From positions 62,001 to 126,000 of the forward strand of contig JAGMUV010000020.1 of assembly GCA_020744425.1 (NCBI GenBank): 64,000 nucleotides of DNA. The letters are read 5' to 3'. The notes below the pieces were generated by a model, which was not told where the DNA came from, did not search any database, and was given only the letters and a program-made list of their open reading frames with translations. The translations under genes were made by a program, and so were the position numbers. Numbering within the stretch: the first letter of the stretch is position 1; every line of letters begins with the position of its first letter. Origin of the DNA: Dactylonectria macrodidyma. Taxonomy: Eukaryota; Ascomycota; Sordariomycetes; Hypocreales; Nectriaceae. Shown here piece by piece: positions 1 to 11,478 of the stretch.

Positions 1-778
1 CTACCAAAGGTGTGCCATTTAAATTTTCACCCCGCTTGCCTGTCTGGGGCGAGGCTCGCATCCACATCGAGGCACAGAACTCTAACCAACCAACCCTCCA
101 ACTCAAGGAAGTGGTATGGCGTGTAAGACACTAGAAGCGAGGCCCTCGCAATCAACGTTAGTTGCAGCAGTGGCGTAATCACATGTTTTTCGAGAACCTA
201 TCGCCGTCACACACATGCGAGCGCCTTGATTGGTAGTTGGAGGCTGGATCCGGCTCGTTTTGCCACCCAGTCACCACCAACAATTCCCGTTCATCAAAGA
301 TCTGCCTCCTCACTTGCTCAAAACTTTCAGTGGCGCCAGGGATTGGACCGAGGACTATTGGGGTAGACGACGAATATGACGGTAATACAAAAAACATCTG
401 GGCTGTCATGTATTTGTTCCATCTCCAGGTTCTGTATCATTGCCTAGCATGACTCGGTCAAAGCTAAACCTAGACGCAAATGCGGCCAAGATCGACGTGA
501 TTTTGCGTGGAGTATGCATCCTCGGATCCTCAGATTGGACCATCTCGAATCACCGGTGACCTCCGATACGAAATATGCAGGTAAGACTGGGGCTGGGTGT
601 TGGGCAACGGAAGAATCTGCGCCTCTGGACGCAATTGCCGACCCAGAAATGGACGGCGAATCCTCTTTCCCGTTTGATCTTCACATCGGTTTGCTGCATC
701 TACCTGCTCCGCCTGGATCGCATGCGTGGAAAGATCTGGCCCTAATGTACTGAGATAGTGGCTGTTGGAGATTACGAT
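1..778. other. Gene-free left edge
   Basis: No protein family, RNA gene or repeat was recognised here. Short open frames on both strands have no recognisable motif and no plausible splice continuation. The last 100 bases are the likely promoter and 5' leader of the SAT4-type gene that starts at 779. Confidence 0.5.
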
Positions 779-2189
779 ATGTCCGGTGCATTGCCGACAC
801 TGATTGGCGTGACGGCGACACTCCTGACACTTATCACTACCTTTGTCGCCATCAGATTCTTCGTACGCAGCGTCTTGTTACGGCGTATCGACTGGGATGA
901 TGGTGAGTACTTCTATTAATGATTTATTCCCTCGTAATTTTGACTTGTGAGTAGCCCTGGTGTTTACCAGCTGGGTAAGAGCTCTTCCTGATACATGTCA
1001 AAGCAGCCCTTGCTCATCCTACCAGTCCCTTGCTGTGGCTTTGCTAAGCACAGTATTTACCTGTGAGTATAATCATACACTGTATCATTCTGCATGTTTA
1101 CGGTCTTCCCGCAGTGACCAACGTCGGTCTTGGATCACACTTGGATGATGTTTCGGATGATAACCTCCGTGAGTTTCTCAGGGTAGGCATCCCATCGACA
1201 TGTCTTCTGACTATTGGCTCACAAAGACTTAACAGCTTCAAACAGTCGCTTCGTTGACCTACATCTGGGGCTTCGTCACTGTCAAGATGTCTTTCGCTGT
1301 CCTCTACTTCAGGCTGATCCCAGGTACCTTCTATCGAAGGATTAATCAAGGACTGCTTGTCTTGTTGCTCGCACAGGGTATCGAAGAATGCCTTGTTGTA
1401 ATACTCAAGTGCAATCCAGTTGACAAAGCATGGATGACGTCAAAACAGGGCACCTGCTTGGACTTGCGAAGCTTCTACTACGCCTCGGTATGGAAGCACA
1501 GAACGACAGTCTTGCGTAAGAAGACTAAGCTGACTGTGATACGGCTATAGTTTGGTATCAAGTTCACAACCGATATCGTCCTTTTCGCTCAACCAATCCC
1601 TGCCATTTGGAGGCTGCAACTTTCGGCGGCCAAGAGAATCGGTGTACTAGTGATGCTCTCATTGGGCTTGTTGTGAGTTCGCTGTTCCGCACATTTGAGC
1701 AGACTGGCTAATAAGTAAAGCGTCTGCGTCATCTCGATCATCAGAGTAACCTACATTGCAGGGTTGAAAGACGACATCACATGTAGGTAATGAACTCAAA
1801 CGTATATATCACCTGTATTAATAGTGGTAGATGCACTTGTAGACTCTATCATGTGGTCCGAGGTCGAGATTTGCGCTCTCATTATGTGTGCCTGCATTCC
1901 CTCCTTCAGACCGTTCTTTCGCTGCTTCCCATGGGTCAACAGGGTACTTGGGCTCTCGTCGGACGAAGCGTCGTCCTCGTCCTACCAACCAGATATATTC
2001 CTGGGTCAACCCTCGATTACGTCGCCAAATCGAAGTTTCAAGCATCACCCACTACAAGAGAGGAGAATGTATCAGTCACCAGAACTCAGAATAACGCATG
2101 CGACTACTCAAAGGAGACGCTCAAACGATCATGCAAGCTTCGAGGGCACAATTTTACAAGAGGTAGAATGTTCTGTACGACCCCCATGA
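779..2189 (+). CDS. SAT4/PTH11-type seven-helix membrane protein
   Basis: Predicted integral membrane protein of the fungal rhodopsin-like SAT4 family, whose members are mostly orphan receptors or sensors. My model has eight exons: 779-902, 955-974, 1026-1062, 1115-1168, 1246-1487, 1551-1672, 1721-1782 and 1825-2189. They sum to 1026 nt, an uninterrupted 341-residue protein. Exon 1 gives TM1 and the family IDWDD motif. TNVGLGSHLDDV precedes the next helices, then KMSFAVLYFRLIPG (the family K-hydrophobic-Y-R-F block), a CNPVDKAW loop, FTTDIVLFAQPIPAIW, and a last helix before a Ser-rich cytoplasmic tail. The very short exons 2 and 3 make that part of the model the least certain, but phases match throughout. 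Family assignment is firm; ligand and role are unknown. No CFEM domain is present at the N terminus. A second member of the family lies at 21506-22833. Confidence 0.8.
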
Positions 2190-3195
2190 GAGTAAAATAG
2201 TCATCTAGAATAAGTTTAGTAGGTTGTTTGTTACTCCCAAATGATCTGTTGACCAAGCTCATTTAAACTTATGCAAACATGAAGACCGTGGCGATACAGA
2301 TCAAAACTTCTCCACTTTGTAGGTAGAAGGCAAGGGAAAGAGAGTACAGACAAAACAGGTCATTATAAGGGCACTGGGTGTCTTTGCCCTTTTGTCCAGT
2401 CATGAGACGCTATCAGCGACAGCGGCATTATGCCTTGACTTGTTTCTTATATCATCCGGATTCGAGGCATCGGATGTGGTGCTAAGGTTACATCTATTAC
2501 AACGGAGAATCTCGAGGCGATTGGCACGTAATGAGAAATACGGCCGTAGAAGCGGCACCTTGTGCTGGCCCACGCGTTGCTTGTGTAATTTGTCGCATTA
2601 CTTTGATCTGTGACTGGTCCGAGGACAACATGGGCACATGTTCGTGGAGACCTCAAGAAGATGATGAATTCCCCGTCGGGCATTTTTCATACTCGTGAGC
2701 CTCAAGCGGGGACGAAGTAGGAACCTAGCCAGTGACATGCCGAAGCCTCACCCAATCACCGGATCTTTAGCTTGGTGGAATTGTTGTGTAGAGAAGCTGC
2801 CACGAACCGATAACAGCAGCCATCCGAAACAGGAAAATGTTAGCGAAAATGAAATCAAAGGCCGTCGGGGTTAATTTCTTCCCCCCTCCCTTCACTTTTC
2901 CCACACAACGCAAGAACTCAAATTACCTGCTCTTCGAACTATCGTGATTGACCAGGGTCAATCGTGGAGTAAGCAGGGTCTAATCCGGGGAAAGCTTGCA
3001 GTTGCTAAGCGCTTTGATGCATCGTTATCTCTTCAAGCAGCCCGGACTCTTCACGGCCTGTCGCTCAATCTCATGGCTATATCAGAGGGGGGTTGCCGCA
3101 CCTGCATCCATTCGGTGCACCTTTCAAAACGTGCACCTTTTAAAACGTTACCATTCAGGATCCTCCGCTTTTATCTCGTTTTCAAAACAGCTTCC
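2190..3195. other. Intergenic region, permease promoter side
   Basis: About 1 kb without a recognised gene. A pyrimidine-rich stretch at 2877-2900 lies about 300 bp before the permease ATG and may be a core-promoter element. Two copies of a CCGTCGG heptamer are listed separately. Confidence 0.5.
2673..2868. promoter_or_regulatory. Two CCGTCGG motifs upstream of the permease
   Basis: CCGTCGG occurs at 2673-2679 and 2862-2868, about 520 and 330 bp before the permease start. CCG and CGG triplets with a short spacer are the general recognition pattern of Zn2Cys6 regulators. The same heptamer (either strand) recurs in the shared promoter of the two FAD oxidoreductases and three times upstream of the amidase. 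Its function is inferred from position and repetition only. Confidence 0.35.
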
Positions 3196-4971
3196 ATGAT
3201 GAGAGTCGAAACCCCCCCACATACACCCAAGAAGCCTGCATTGGCTGACTTTGATCATGGCCATGACGCTGGTGAGGGGACTATTCAGGATCTCGGCTAT
3301 CGCCAAGACTATCGACGAGTCTTCAAAACAATCGGCAACATCGCTCTTGTTTTTGCTATGGCCTCGTTCGTGCTCCTGCCTTGCATTGGTTCGACGCGGA
3401 CATGCTCACAACTTCAAGGCCATTGTCCGGCTACATGATCACCACTTACTACCAGATCTCTTATGGAGGATATTGGGGGTTGACATGGTGCGTCTCCAGC
3501 CTTTCATCGCACTGAATCGGCTCTAACGACACAACAGGGGCTGGGTCTTGCCAGTCGTTCTGTTCTTCCCGCAGGCTTTGGCCATAGCTGAACTGTCCTC
3601 GTCCATGCCAATTAACGGTGCATTTTACTGGTGGACAGCAGCCCTAGCTCCTCGACATCTGTCTAGGCCGTTATCCTACATGCTCGGGTGGTTTTCGATG
3701 CTGACAACCATGACCTCCGTCGCCAGCTTTGCTTATGCAACCGGATCATCTTATGCTGCCTTGGCCTCGTTTTTGAACGCGGATTGGCATCCTTTAAACG
3801 CACAAATCATGGCTATAGCAACGGGATTCATCGTACCTTGGGTTTTGATGCAATTGTTAGGCATGGAAAGACTAAGCCTGGCGTTCTTATTCCTTGGTTC
3901 GTATTCGAAAGCCCTACCCGCACGATTGAAACACTGACATTGTAGCCTCGTTCGTGGTCGTACTCTTCTTTGTCTTCGTCATTGGATTGCCCGTCACGCA
4001 CGCTAAACAGGGAAAGGCATTCGCGAGGGGCTCTGATGTGTTTGGCTCGTATGAGAACTTCTCTGAGTGGCCTGCTGGCGTAGCAGTGCCTTTCACATGG
4101 TTTTACGCCGCATGGACCGTGACTGGCTGGCCCAGCCCTGCCTTCATCGCTGAGGAAACAGTAGATCCCAGCAGGAACACACCGAGGTCAATCATCATGG
4201 CGTATTGCTCAACTGCTGGACTAGGTATTGTTTTATGCGTCATCACCGCTTTCTGCATTCCCGATATAGAGACTGCTGCAATGGATCCGACGTAAGTTCC
4301 CCAGACTCCGACAAGTTCAACTGTTGACCTTGAATAGGGGCTTCCCTGTCTACACCGTCATCCTGGAGCATTGGGGCACCAAGCTGGGCACAGCCTTTCT
4401 TATGGTGAGTATGAGCACCGTCGCGCTAGGTGGCTCCTCATACCTCTTCACCGCTTCAAGCTCGCTCGCAGCGTTTGCCAGAGATGGGGGACTACCTGCC
4501 TCTCACATTTTCGAGCGCATCCATGAGAGAACCAACCTACCCTTGGCGGCGTGCGGCTTGGTCTCGGTCGGAGGTTTCCTTATTTTACTGTTCAGTTTGT
4601 CGACCCAGGCGGGCAGCATCATCTATTCCTTGGCCGTGATCGCCATCTTCGTCATGTACGCCGTCCCCATGGTACTTCGAATCACTGCTGGGAGCCGTTT
4701 TGTTCCGGGTCCGTTTTACCTTGGGAAATGCAGTATTCCCGTTCACAGCTTTGCCATTCTTACCATCATCTACATGATCATAATGGAGTCTTTCCCAACA
4801 ACACCACACTGGACCGCAAGTACATTCAACTACAACTGGATCGTTGCGCTATGCGTTTACGGTTGCTGCGGAATCATGTGGATCGTTGTGGGTCGCAAAG
4901 CCTACAAAGGTCCGGATCTCGCGGCGTTGGATGCTAGGATGCGGGCAACTGAGCACTGCGGCACCTTGTGA
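3196..4971 (+). CDS. Amino-acid/GABA-type permease (APC superfamily), probable frameshift
   Basis: Plasma-membrane amino acid/polyamine/GABA permease of the fungal Uga4-like group. Exons: 3196-3487, 3538-3896, 3946-4291 and 4338-4971. Introns 3488-3537 (branch CTCTAAC), 3897-3945 and 4292-4337 are clear. Family blocks are intact: YYQISYGGYWGLTWGWVLP, SSSMPINGAFYWWTAALAP, GWFSMLTTMTS and SPAFIAEETVDPSRNTPRS. Exon 1 needs one extra base near 3418 to join the TM1 reading (..FAMASFVLLPCIGS..) to ..PLSGYMITTYYQ. The total of 1631 nt is one short of a multiple of three. A 53-nt intron at 3366-3418 would also restore the frame, and its GTTCGT donor matches that of intron 3897-3945. It would, however, delete most of TM1, so I favour a 1-nt deletion. 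The result would be a 543-residue (frameshift restored) or 525-residue (intron) protein. Two ATGs, 3196 and 3199, are possible starts. Confidence 0.72.
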
Positions 4972-5401
4972 ACTAGTTTGTTAGTAACTGTCGATAGTTT
5001 TCAGACTAACCGACAATTTACGTGGGTAATGCTTGTTTGTATCACTTTTAAATTCTCTAGTCATCAATTTCTGTGTTTATTTATCACAGACTTTAACGTC
5101 CTGTCAGATTGAAGTTCCAAAGCTACATCGATTATAACATTAGTTCAACCATGTTTGTCCTGATATCTGAATTCGTGTCGGTATATATGAGATCATTTTG
5201 CAAAACATCTGACGTCCGAGGACTTATCGAGTCGAGTGAATATATAGCTTCGAGTTTAAGGTATGAGACAGTCACATGGGTAGCTTGAGTCAAGTGAAAC
5301 GATCCTCACATCACACCAAGCAGTTTGACAACTGGAACTAGGACTGATAGACCTTTATTTGACATTTAGTACGCTAATCTTTTTCAGATGCGCTCTGAAA
5401 C
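4972..5401. other. Convergent 3' intergenic region
   Basis: Lies between the 3' ends of the permease (+) and the esterase (-). It is AT-rich, as expected for two 3' untranslated regions. No gene seen. Confidence 0.5.
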
Positions 5402-7162
5402 TTATTGCACATCTCCTTGAAAAACTCGAAACCGCTTGATAGCCAGGTCCTGCCCCCCCTTGAATAGCCCTTCATACCAATCCTGAGATGAGAGCTCCCT
5501 AGCTCGAGCATACCGTCTCACTGGTTCATCATCTGCCTCAGTGAGGAGTCTCGTTTTGCCGTGAGGACCCCACACCTTCCACTTGCGACCCACATTGTAC
5601 GGTTCCCAAGGGTGGTCGCCGTACGCGAATATCAGGAACGCAGTGTGCATGGCATCAGCCATGGGACGCTCCTCTGGAGTCATGGCCTCGTACTTTGTCA
5701 GAAAAATGGACAAAAGATCCATTGCATGATATGCCTCCTGTCGATATATGCTGTCTGGGAATGAGCATTGCTGATCCCAGTGATAAAAATAGGACGGAAC
5801 TTTGCAGTCCTTTGCAATGATGGAATCGGCTTGGAGAATGTTGGGGTTCCGGAAAAATAAATCTCCACAAAGCTCCTCTGAGATTCGCATCTTGTCGCTG
5901 TGAGTGATGTCGTCGTGGAGGCCGTAGAGCTGCACCACTCGCTCCACCTGCTCAAGGTCAAGGTATCTCTGCAAATGACCTTTGATTGATTTGATATCCT
6001 CTAACCATAACTCATCACGAAAGACTACACACCTTCGTCGTATGTCTCGCTTGTCATGAATGATTTCAGTCAGTCCGGAGGATTGGTGATATTCAATGGC
6101 CGATGCTCTCTACCTTCCGCAAAGAACCAACCATCATTGCAAAGAGAAGGTACTGTAATGAAGGTTGTGAATATGTGTGGTGTCGAGGAGATGATTCTCT
6201 CGTCTGGGATGGCTTGTAACTGCTTCAAACGGTCGGGGGCATCAATAGGAATGTCGAATGTTTTGAGGACCTTTTCGTAGAAGGCCTCGTGTTCCTCCTC
6301 ACTGAAAGATTCGAAAGAATTAAGGCTACCAGAGAGCTGTGCCCCACGATGGAAAAGTTCTGAGCCTTTGCGCGATGCTATCTGTGCAGCCACTGACATG
6401 CCTCCTGCTGATTCGCCAAAGATGGTAACGTTGGTCTTGTCACCGCCGAACTTTGAGATATTCTTCTGAATCCACTCCAGAGCGACTTGCTGATCTGTCA
6501 AGCCAAAGTTGCCGTTGCCCTCGAAGCCATCTGCTTCTAGGTCTTGGGCAATATCCTTGGAGGCGAGAAAACCCGTGATGCCTAAGCGATAGTTGAAACT
6601 AGCATAGACAACTGGCCTTCCTTTACGGACAGACTCGGAGACCAGTCTGTAGCCGTCATAGATTGGGAAGTGCGACGATCCAAAGATAAATGCCCCCCCA
6701 TGAATGAAAGTAAGTACTGGTACCTTGTTCGAAGTGTCGGGAGGTATGGCCAGATTGATCGTCAAACAATTCCGATTATCATGTTCGTCGGGACTATTCA
6801 AGTATGCATACGGCTTGACCGGCACCGATGAATGGTTGGTGACGTGCACCCAAGGTACAGGCTGCATGGCCCATGATCTATCATAATCAAGTCAGCTTAT
6901 TTTGCTTTGCTCTAGACTCATGGGTGCAATCGGACCCAAGTCTTGTTCCGTCGTGTTTGTTGTTTGGCCACGAGTCCACCAAAGTGGACCGAGTCCAGTT
7001 CTTTTTGAATACGCCATACGGAATACTGAAGAACTGCTGCACGCCATTAGGCCATACGTAGCCATGTAAGGTCCCCAGTCCTGGTACTTCAATGGAAGTT
7101 GACTTGGGTGGACTTTCGTCTTGGCGCTGGAGTAGCATATTGCTGGGCTGTTGGCTGGCCAT
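5402..7162 (-). pseudogene. Type-B carboxylesterase with an in-frame stop
   Basis: Alpha/beta-hydrolase of the carboxylesterase type-B family, which hydrolyses carboxylic esters. Exons: 7162-6918, 6877-6033 and 5979-5402 (1668 nt). Motifs: oxyanion-hole HGGAFIFGSS, FNYRLGITGF, GNFGLTDQQVALEWI, and the nucleophile elbow GESAGG (Ser). An acidic-residue region (SETYDEG) and a C-terminal His in YGDHPWEPYN are candidates for the rest of the triad. There is no signal peptide. The frame is open across all exons except one TGA at 6070-6072, between ITNPPD and LKSFMTSETYDEG. Relatives usually carry Trp in the 'NPPDW' position, so this looks like TGG to TGA. Without readthrough the product would be truncated well before the C-terminal third. 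The first intron is short (40 nt, GTCTAG donor) and its donor is uncertain. Position between permease and oxidoreductases suggests it belonged to the same catabolic set. Confidence 0.75.
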
Positions 7163-7556
7163 GGCTAGTGAATGCGAGTGTGTAATTTAGTACTGGATAT
7201 GACGAGGCTTTGACTGAAAGATATTTTGGTGTTTGGATTCCAGGACAGTCGGGGCCTGCTGGAACCACTGGGTCTTATCAAAGTAGATATCGCGGCTGTT
7301 CCATTCGTTTACATTTTCATATACTCGTGAATCATTGGTACGCTATTAGCTGGTCATTTTTGTGAGCGTTTCGCTACTGTGGTTCTCTAGCAATAGAAAA
7401 TAGCAAGAGTGTTGTTGTCATTTCAAAGCCCAGCCCATAGGTAGACTTAGACTAGTTTAAAGTAACGCCAGGAGCCATGCCATTGCACGGCACGTCACGT
7501 ACAAACAAATAGAACGGTATAGCCTCTAATCTAGGAGTGAAATGCTTTGAGATAGC
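7163..7556. other. Esterase promoter region
   Basis: Upstream of the esterase ATG at 7162 and downstream of the FAD oxidoreductase stop at 7557, both on the minus strand. No gene is seen. No copy of the CCGACGG motif was found here. Confidence 0.5.
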
Positions 7557-9229
7557 TCAAAACTTGGCCAGAAGACGCTCGGCTTGGGCGGTCTCATATG
7601 CTCTATTCAGCATAACTTCCCACTCATCATCCTTCTCCTCCAGCCTCTTTGTAATGTCAAAGTACAGTTGTGGAACCCTAGAGTCGATGGGCTCATTGAA
7701 GAAAGCTTGCATCAGCGCTCGAATAGTAAGTACTACTCGAGCCATTCCTGCCACCTGTTAGTTCTGATCTATGTAGTGTGATACGACCGTAGCAAAGTTA
7801 TGTGGTACTTACCATGTCCTGTATAGCCGACGGAAGCAAACTGCCCGGGTCGACCAGGAACTCCTCCGACGAATGGAAATCCGTCGGCAGTAAGTCCCAT
7901 GACCCCGGACCAGGTGTATCGAGGAATCGACTCGGGCCCCCATCCTCTGATGTGATCGATTGGGAATCGCAGCAGCGCACTGACAATTTCAGGCGTCGTG
8001 GTCGAATCGTCTGCATCGCCGACAGGACCCAGGAGCTTTCTCTTGTGATGAAGATCCCCGCCCCCGTAAATCAGCGGCTTCCCATCAACAGGCCGTTGGA
8101 TCATATAATCGAAATCTTCGCCCCATTGTACGCCTGCTGTGTGTGGCAAGGGACAAGCGGCAAGCTCAGGGCTCGGCTCCATCGCGATAACATTACCTTT
8201 GACTGGCACGACTTTGCGCGTCAGCTCGGGCAGTAAATGCGAGACGTACCCATTGGTTGCGTGGAAGATCTTGTCACAAAGTATGGGACCCCTGCTGGTA
8301 TGGATCTGCCATTTACGCTCTGACGCCGGCGTGATCTTCAGAGCTGCTGTGTGCGTGAAGAGCTGCATTCCGTTGGCGACAGCTTTTTCTACCAGACCAA
8401 CAGCCAGCTTGTAAGGCCAAAGACTGCAAGCTGGGTACGTAACCGCCCCGCATATGCCGGAAAATCGAAATTTCTGTCAAGCAGAACTCTGGTTAGCAAG
8501 CAGGGTCAAGTTATTTCTGGGTTTTGAATATTCACGTTTTCAGCTTCAGCCTTGTCATAGGCCTCGATTTCGCGCAAGTCTCCATTGGCTTTAGAATAGA
8601 GCTTCAGAGATTCTTGAGCATCAACCCACGCTTTCTGGGTCATGAAGAAGTCTACTGACTTAGTCTCCACAAGGTCTACAGTCTCGGCAAGCCCTTGCTC
8701 GGTAATGAATTTCACCGACTCCCTCATGTTGTCGAGCTCAAAGCGGCACAATGATTTTGCCACTTCAGTGCCGTGGCGTCGCTGGTAGGAAGCGAAGTTC
8801 TTATAGCAGTCCGGCTTGATATGGCCTCCTAATTCATGCGTTAATGGCCACCTTCGAACATTTGGTTGCATCCGTGAACAGCGAGCTGGGTGTTCTGTTT
8901 TGAGTATTTTTGTACTGACCATTACGACCAGTAGCGCCACTGGCTAGACTGCGTGCTTCTAACATGATGACGGGCTTGTCTGCCCCATGTGAGCGTCGTG
9001 TACAAAGCTCATGAGCAATCAGTGACCCGGAAATACCGGACCCTATGATGACTGTGTCGGCATATGCTGGGAGCTTCTCACTCCTACGAAACTGTTAGGG
9101 TCGAGTGTTGTTTCGCAGCAAGATATGCTTAGCTCACGAGCAGAAGTTCTGCAGTTGGGGGTGTGGCTGACTCAACCAGTAGGAAGAGGTTGGGTTGCCA
9201 ACTGGTAGTGATGTTGGATGTGGGCCCAT
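7557..9229 (-). CDS. DAO-type FAD-dependent oxidoreductase (paralogue 1)
   Basis: Glucose-oxidase-unrelated FAD oxidoreductase of the DAO fold (sarcosine/glycine/D-amino-acid oxidase relatives), expected to oxidise a C-N bond of an amine or amino acid. Exons: 9229-9138, 9083-8920, 8828-8536, 8473-7813 and 7747-7557. Their sum of 1401 nt gives exactly 466 residues, supporting the model. The dinucleotide-binding motif VIIGSGISGS sits near residue 40, followed by LEARSLASGATGRNGGH, the family FAD-contact block. RYTWSGVMGLTADGFPFVGG and GYTGHG form the C-terminal FAD motif. The start at 9229 gives an N terminus (LPVGNPTSSYW) usual for fungal members. It is transcribed away from paralogue 2 at 9693 from a shared 463-bp promoter. 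The substrate cannot be read from sequence. Confidence 0.85.
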
Positions 9230-9448
9230 TTTGTCGATGCTTAGGTGTGACGATTGTTGTGCTAATGTAGGACAAGTAGAAGTTAAGGTACGCAATGAAA
9301 AAGAGAAAGAAATCCCATCTTGGTTGTAGTAGGAAAATAAAGGCCCCTCTTCTGCCTTTGTCTTCCGAGGTGACGTGCCGTACTCATCGACAGAGGATTC
9401 CAATTTGCTGCCTCAGGCATGATCGAGAGGCTGCTTCCCGAAAAAGAA

Positions 9449-9455
9449 CCGTCGG
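9449..9455. promoter_or_regulatory. CCGTCGG heptamer
   Basis: Reverse complement of the CCGACGG found upstream of the amidase and the same as the copies upstream of the permease. It could be a CCG-N-CGG site for a Zn2Cys6 regulator. Inference only. Confidence 0.35.
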
Positions 9456-9574
9456 GAATTTATTCGACACCCTGACCCATAATCTGCCAGCCGTGGGTCC
9501 TGCTAAGCTGGCAGGCGTAAGACCCTACGGCTAGTACTGCAAGGACAGAACCCTCCGGTTGTACCAAATGACAC

Positions 9575-9597
9575 GCCCGTTTCTCTATTAAACGGGC
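9575..9597. promoter_or_regulatory. Perfect inverted repeat GCCCGTTT-N7-AAACGGGC
   Basis: Two 8-base arms match perfectly around a 7-base spacer, 96 bp before the ATG of FAD oxidoreductase 2 and about 345 bp before that of paralogue 1. The arms contain CCCG and CGGG, so a dimeric Zn2Cys6 regulator is the simplest candidate reader. It could also form a transcript hairpin. Confidence 0.45.
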
Positions 9598-9692
9598 TGC
9601 AACGATCTAACTCAGCTTCAAGAATTCCTAGAGAGCTAGCTGGCCGGCCTCGCACAACAGTTACTTTACCGATTCCTCGGTCTTCGTCAACC

Positions 9693-11195
9693 ATGGCCAC
9701 CTGGATGGAACTGGAGCAGTTCGCTGCTCAAATTAGAGACAAGGACTTCCCTGGCTTTGAAAACTTCACAGCACCATCTCCGGCGGAGTTTGATGAAGGT
9801 CAGAGCTACTGGATCAAAGAGTACCCAATACCACAGGAAGAAACATACCGCAATGCCGCGCTCCCAGAAGAGGTCGATGTCGTCATCATTGGTTCCGGTA
9901 TCACAGGCGCCTCTGCTTTGTACCAGCTGGCCAAAAGGGCGCCTGAGCTGCGTGTCACATTGATAGAGGCCCGTGGCATCTGCACTGGCGCAACAGGCCG
10001 CAATGGCGGACATCTCTGCAGGCCCGAAGCTTACGATATCCGGAGGCTCGCGGAGGTTCATGGCCTGGACGAGGCAGTTCGGCTGCGCCAGTTACCTCCA
10101 CGCAACAGAGACATGCTGCTTCAGGTCATTGACGAGCTTGGCATTGCTGACGAGGTTGATCTCCGACTCGAAGGGACTACAGCGGTTTTCGGGTCCTCTG
10201 AGGAGCGAGAGGACTTCTCACAAGACCTAGACTTCGCGAGGCAGGCTGGCATGGAGTGCGAGGGTGGCATCTGGAGCCCTGAAGAGGTCCTAAAGGTAAT
10301 TGCGCCACCATCTTCTCTCCAGACGTTTGTAATCATGCTAAAGATCAACGATGGCACGTAGAAACTCCATATCGCCCCAGGAAAGGCTCAGTATGGGGCC
10401 GCCTACATGGCGAGGTCGGGAAGCATCTTTCCTCGAAAGCTCGTCGACCATCTTATTCGCCATGCCCAATCATGTATGCCTAACCTCACTATTCACTCCT
10501 ACTGTCCCGTTGAATTAGTCCAAAAGGATACAAAGGCTCCAACACACATGAATTTCGGATACAGCGTTCTTACGAAACGAGGCACGATACGGTCCCGGAC
10601 TGTGTTTCACGGCACCAACGCCTACGCAAACCGTCTCATTCCGTCGTTAGTTGGTCAAAATGGTGTCTTCGGCTGCAAGGCGGATGTGGTAGCCGTCCAG
10701 CCAAACTGCGACCCGACAGCAGCATCGACTTTGGAAGGCGGGCTCGGTTATGACTTTTTCTGGCATTGGGCAATACAGAGGCCCCAAAATGGCCCATTCA
10801 TCTATGGGTGGTCCGGCGTTGAGAAACTGCTCGATTACGACGATAGTGCGACTCTGCCGCCCGACGACCCCTCTAGGAACTACATGCGTCAATGGTTGGA
10901 AGAGTCATTTCCCGGAAATTTCAACGCAATTGAATGGGATAAGGATGTCTTGTGCTCATGGTCCGGCGTGATGGCTTATACGATGGATGGAACCAGTCAA
11001 GTAGGACACCCTTCAAAAGATAGCCCAGGAGAGTTCATGTCCGTTGGCCACAATGGTGAAGGAATGGGGAGGTGTTTTGCCTGCTCTTCGGTCGTTGTGG
11101 ATAAGCTCCTGCATTATTTGCAAGACGGTGGGGATCAGAAGCCGTGGTCACCACCTAGTTGGTTTCCCAGAGCTTTTCTGAGAAATGTAGGATAA
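9693..11195 (+). CDS. DAO-type FAD-dependent oxidoreductase (paralogue 2)
   Basis: Same fold and probable chemistry as paralogue 1. Exons 9693-10295 and 10362-11195 (intron 10296-10361) sum to 1437 nt, giving 478 residues with no break. VVIIGSGITGASALYQLAK is the FAD-binding Rossmann motif near residue 65, followed by LIEARGICTGATGRNGGH. The substrate-side block includes KAQYGAAYMARSG. The C terminus carries CSWSGVMAYTMDGTSQVG and SVGHNGEGMG, the second FAD contact. Compared with paralogue 1 it has a longer N-terminal extension and only one intron, so the two are old paralogues, not a recent duplication. It converges on the amidase, with 283 bp between their 3' ends. Confidence 0.85.
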
Positions 11196-11478
11196 TGCTT
11201 CTGTAGTATGTTGAGTAAGTGGCAACGTCTCGGAGCGCCTTAGCTATTAGCTAATAAGGATGATGGAATGTTTCTGAGGGAACGATTAATCCAGATCGTG
11301 AAATACGGCATAAGTGGCATAGTCTCCTGGGTTTGTATTGGACTGATTGAATAATCCATCATCACGATCATCTGTTCGAGTGGCCCATTTGAACTTCACT
11401 CTTTTTCCAAGAATAAGTGGCTGGGAAGCGAGTAATACGAGCTCTATCTTGGATACCGGCTAAAATCCTCGTTATAAA

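Larger units (their letters stand above)
9230..9692. promoter_or_regulatory. Divergent promoter of the two FAD oxidoreductases
   Basis: A 463-bp region between two divergent paralogues. It contains one CCGTCGG at 9449-9455 and a perfect inverted repeat at 9575-9597, each described separately. Divergent paralogues sharing a promoter suggest co-regulation; no expression evidence is available. Confidence 0.6.

Noticed and set aside
7802..8236. Open frames of 60-150 codons antisense to the oxidoreductase, aldehyde dehydrogenase and desaturase genes
   Set aside because: They mirror GC-rich coding sequence on the opposite strand and lack motifs.
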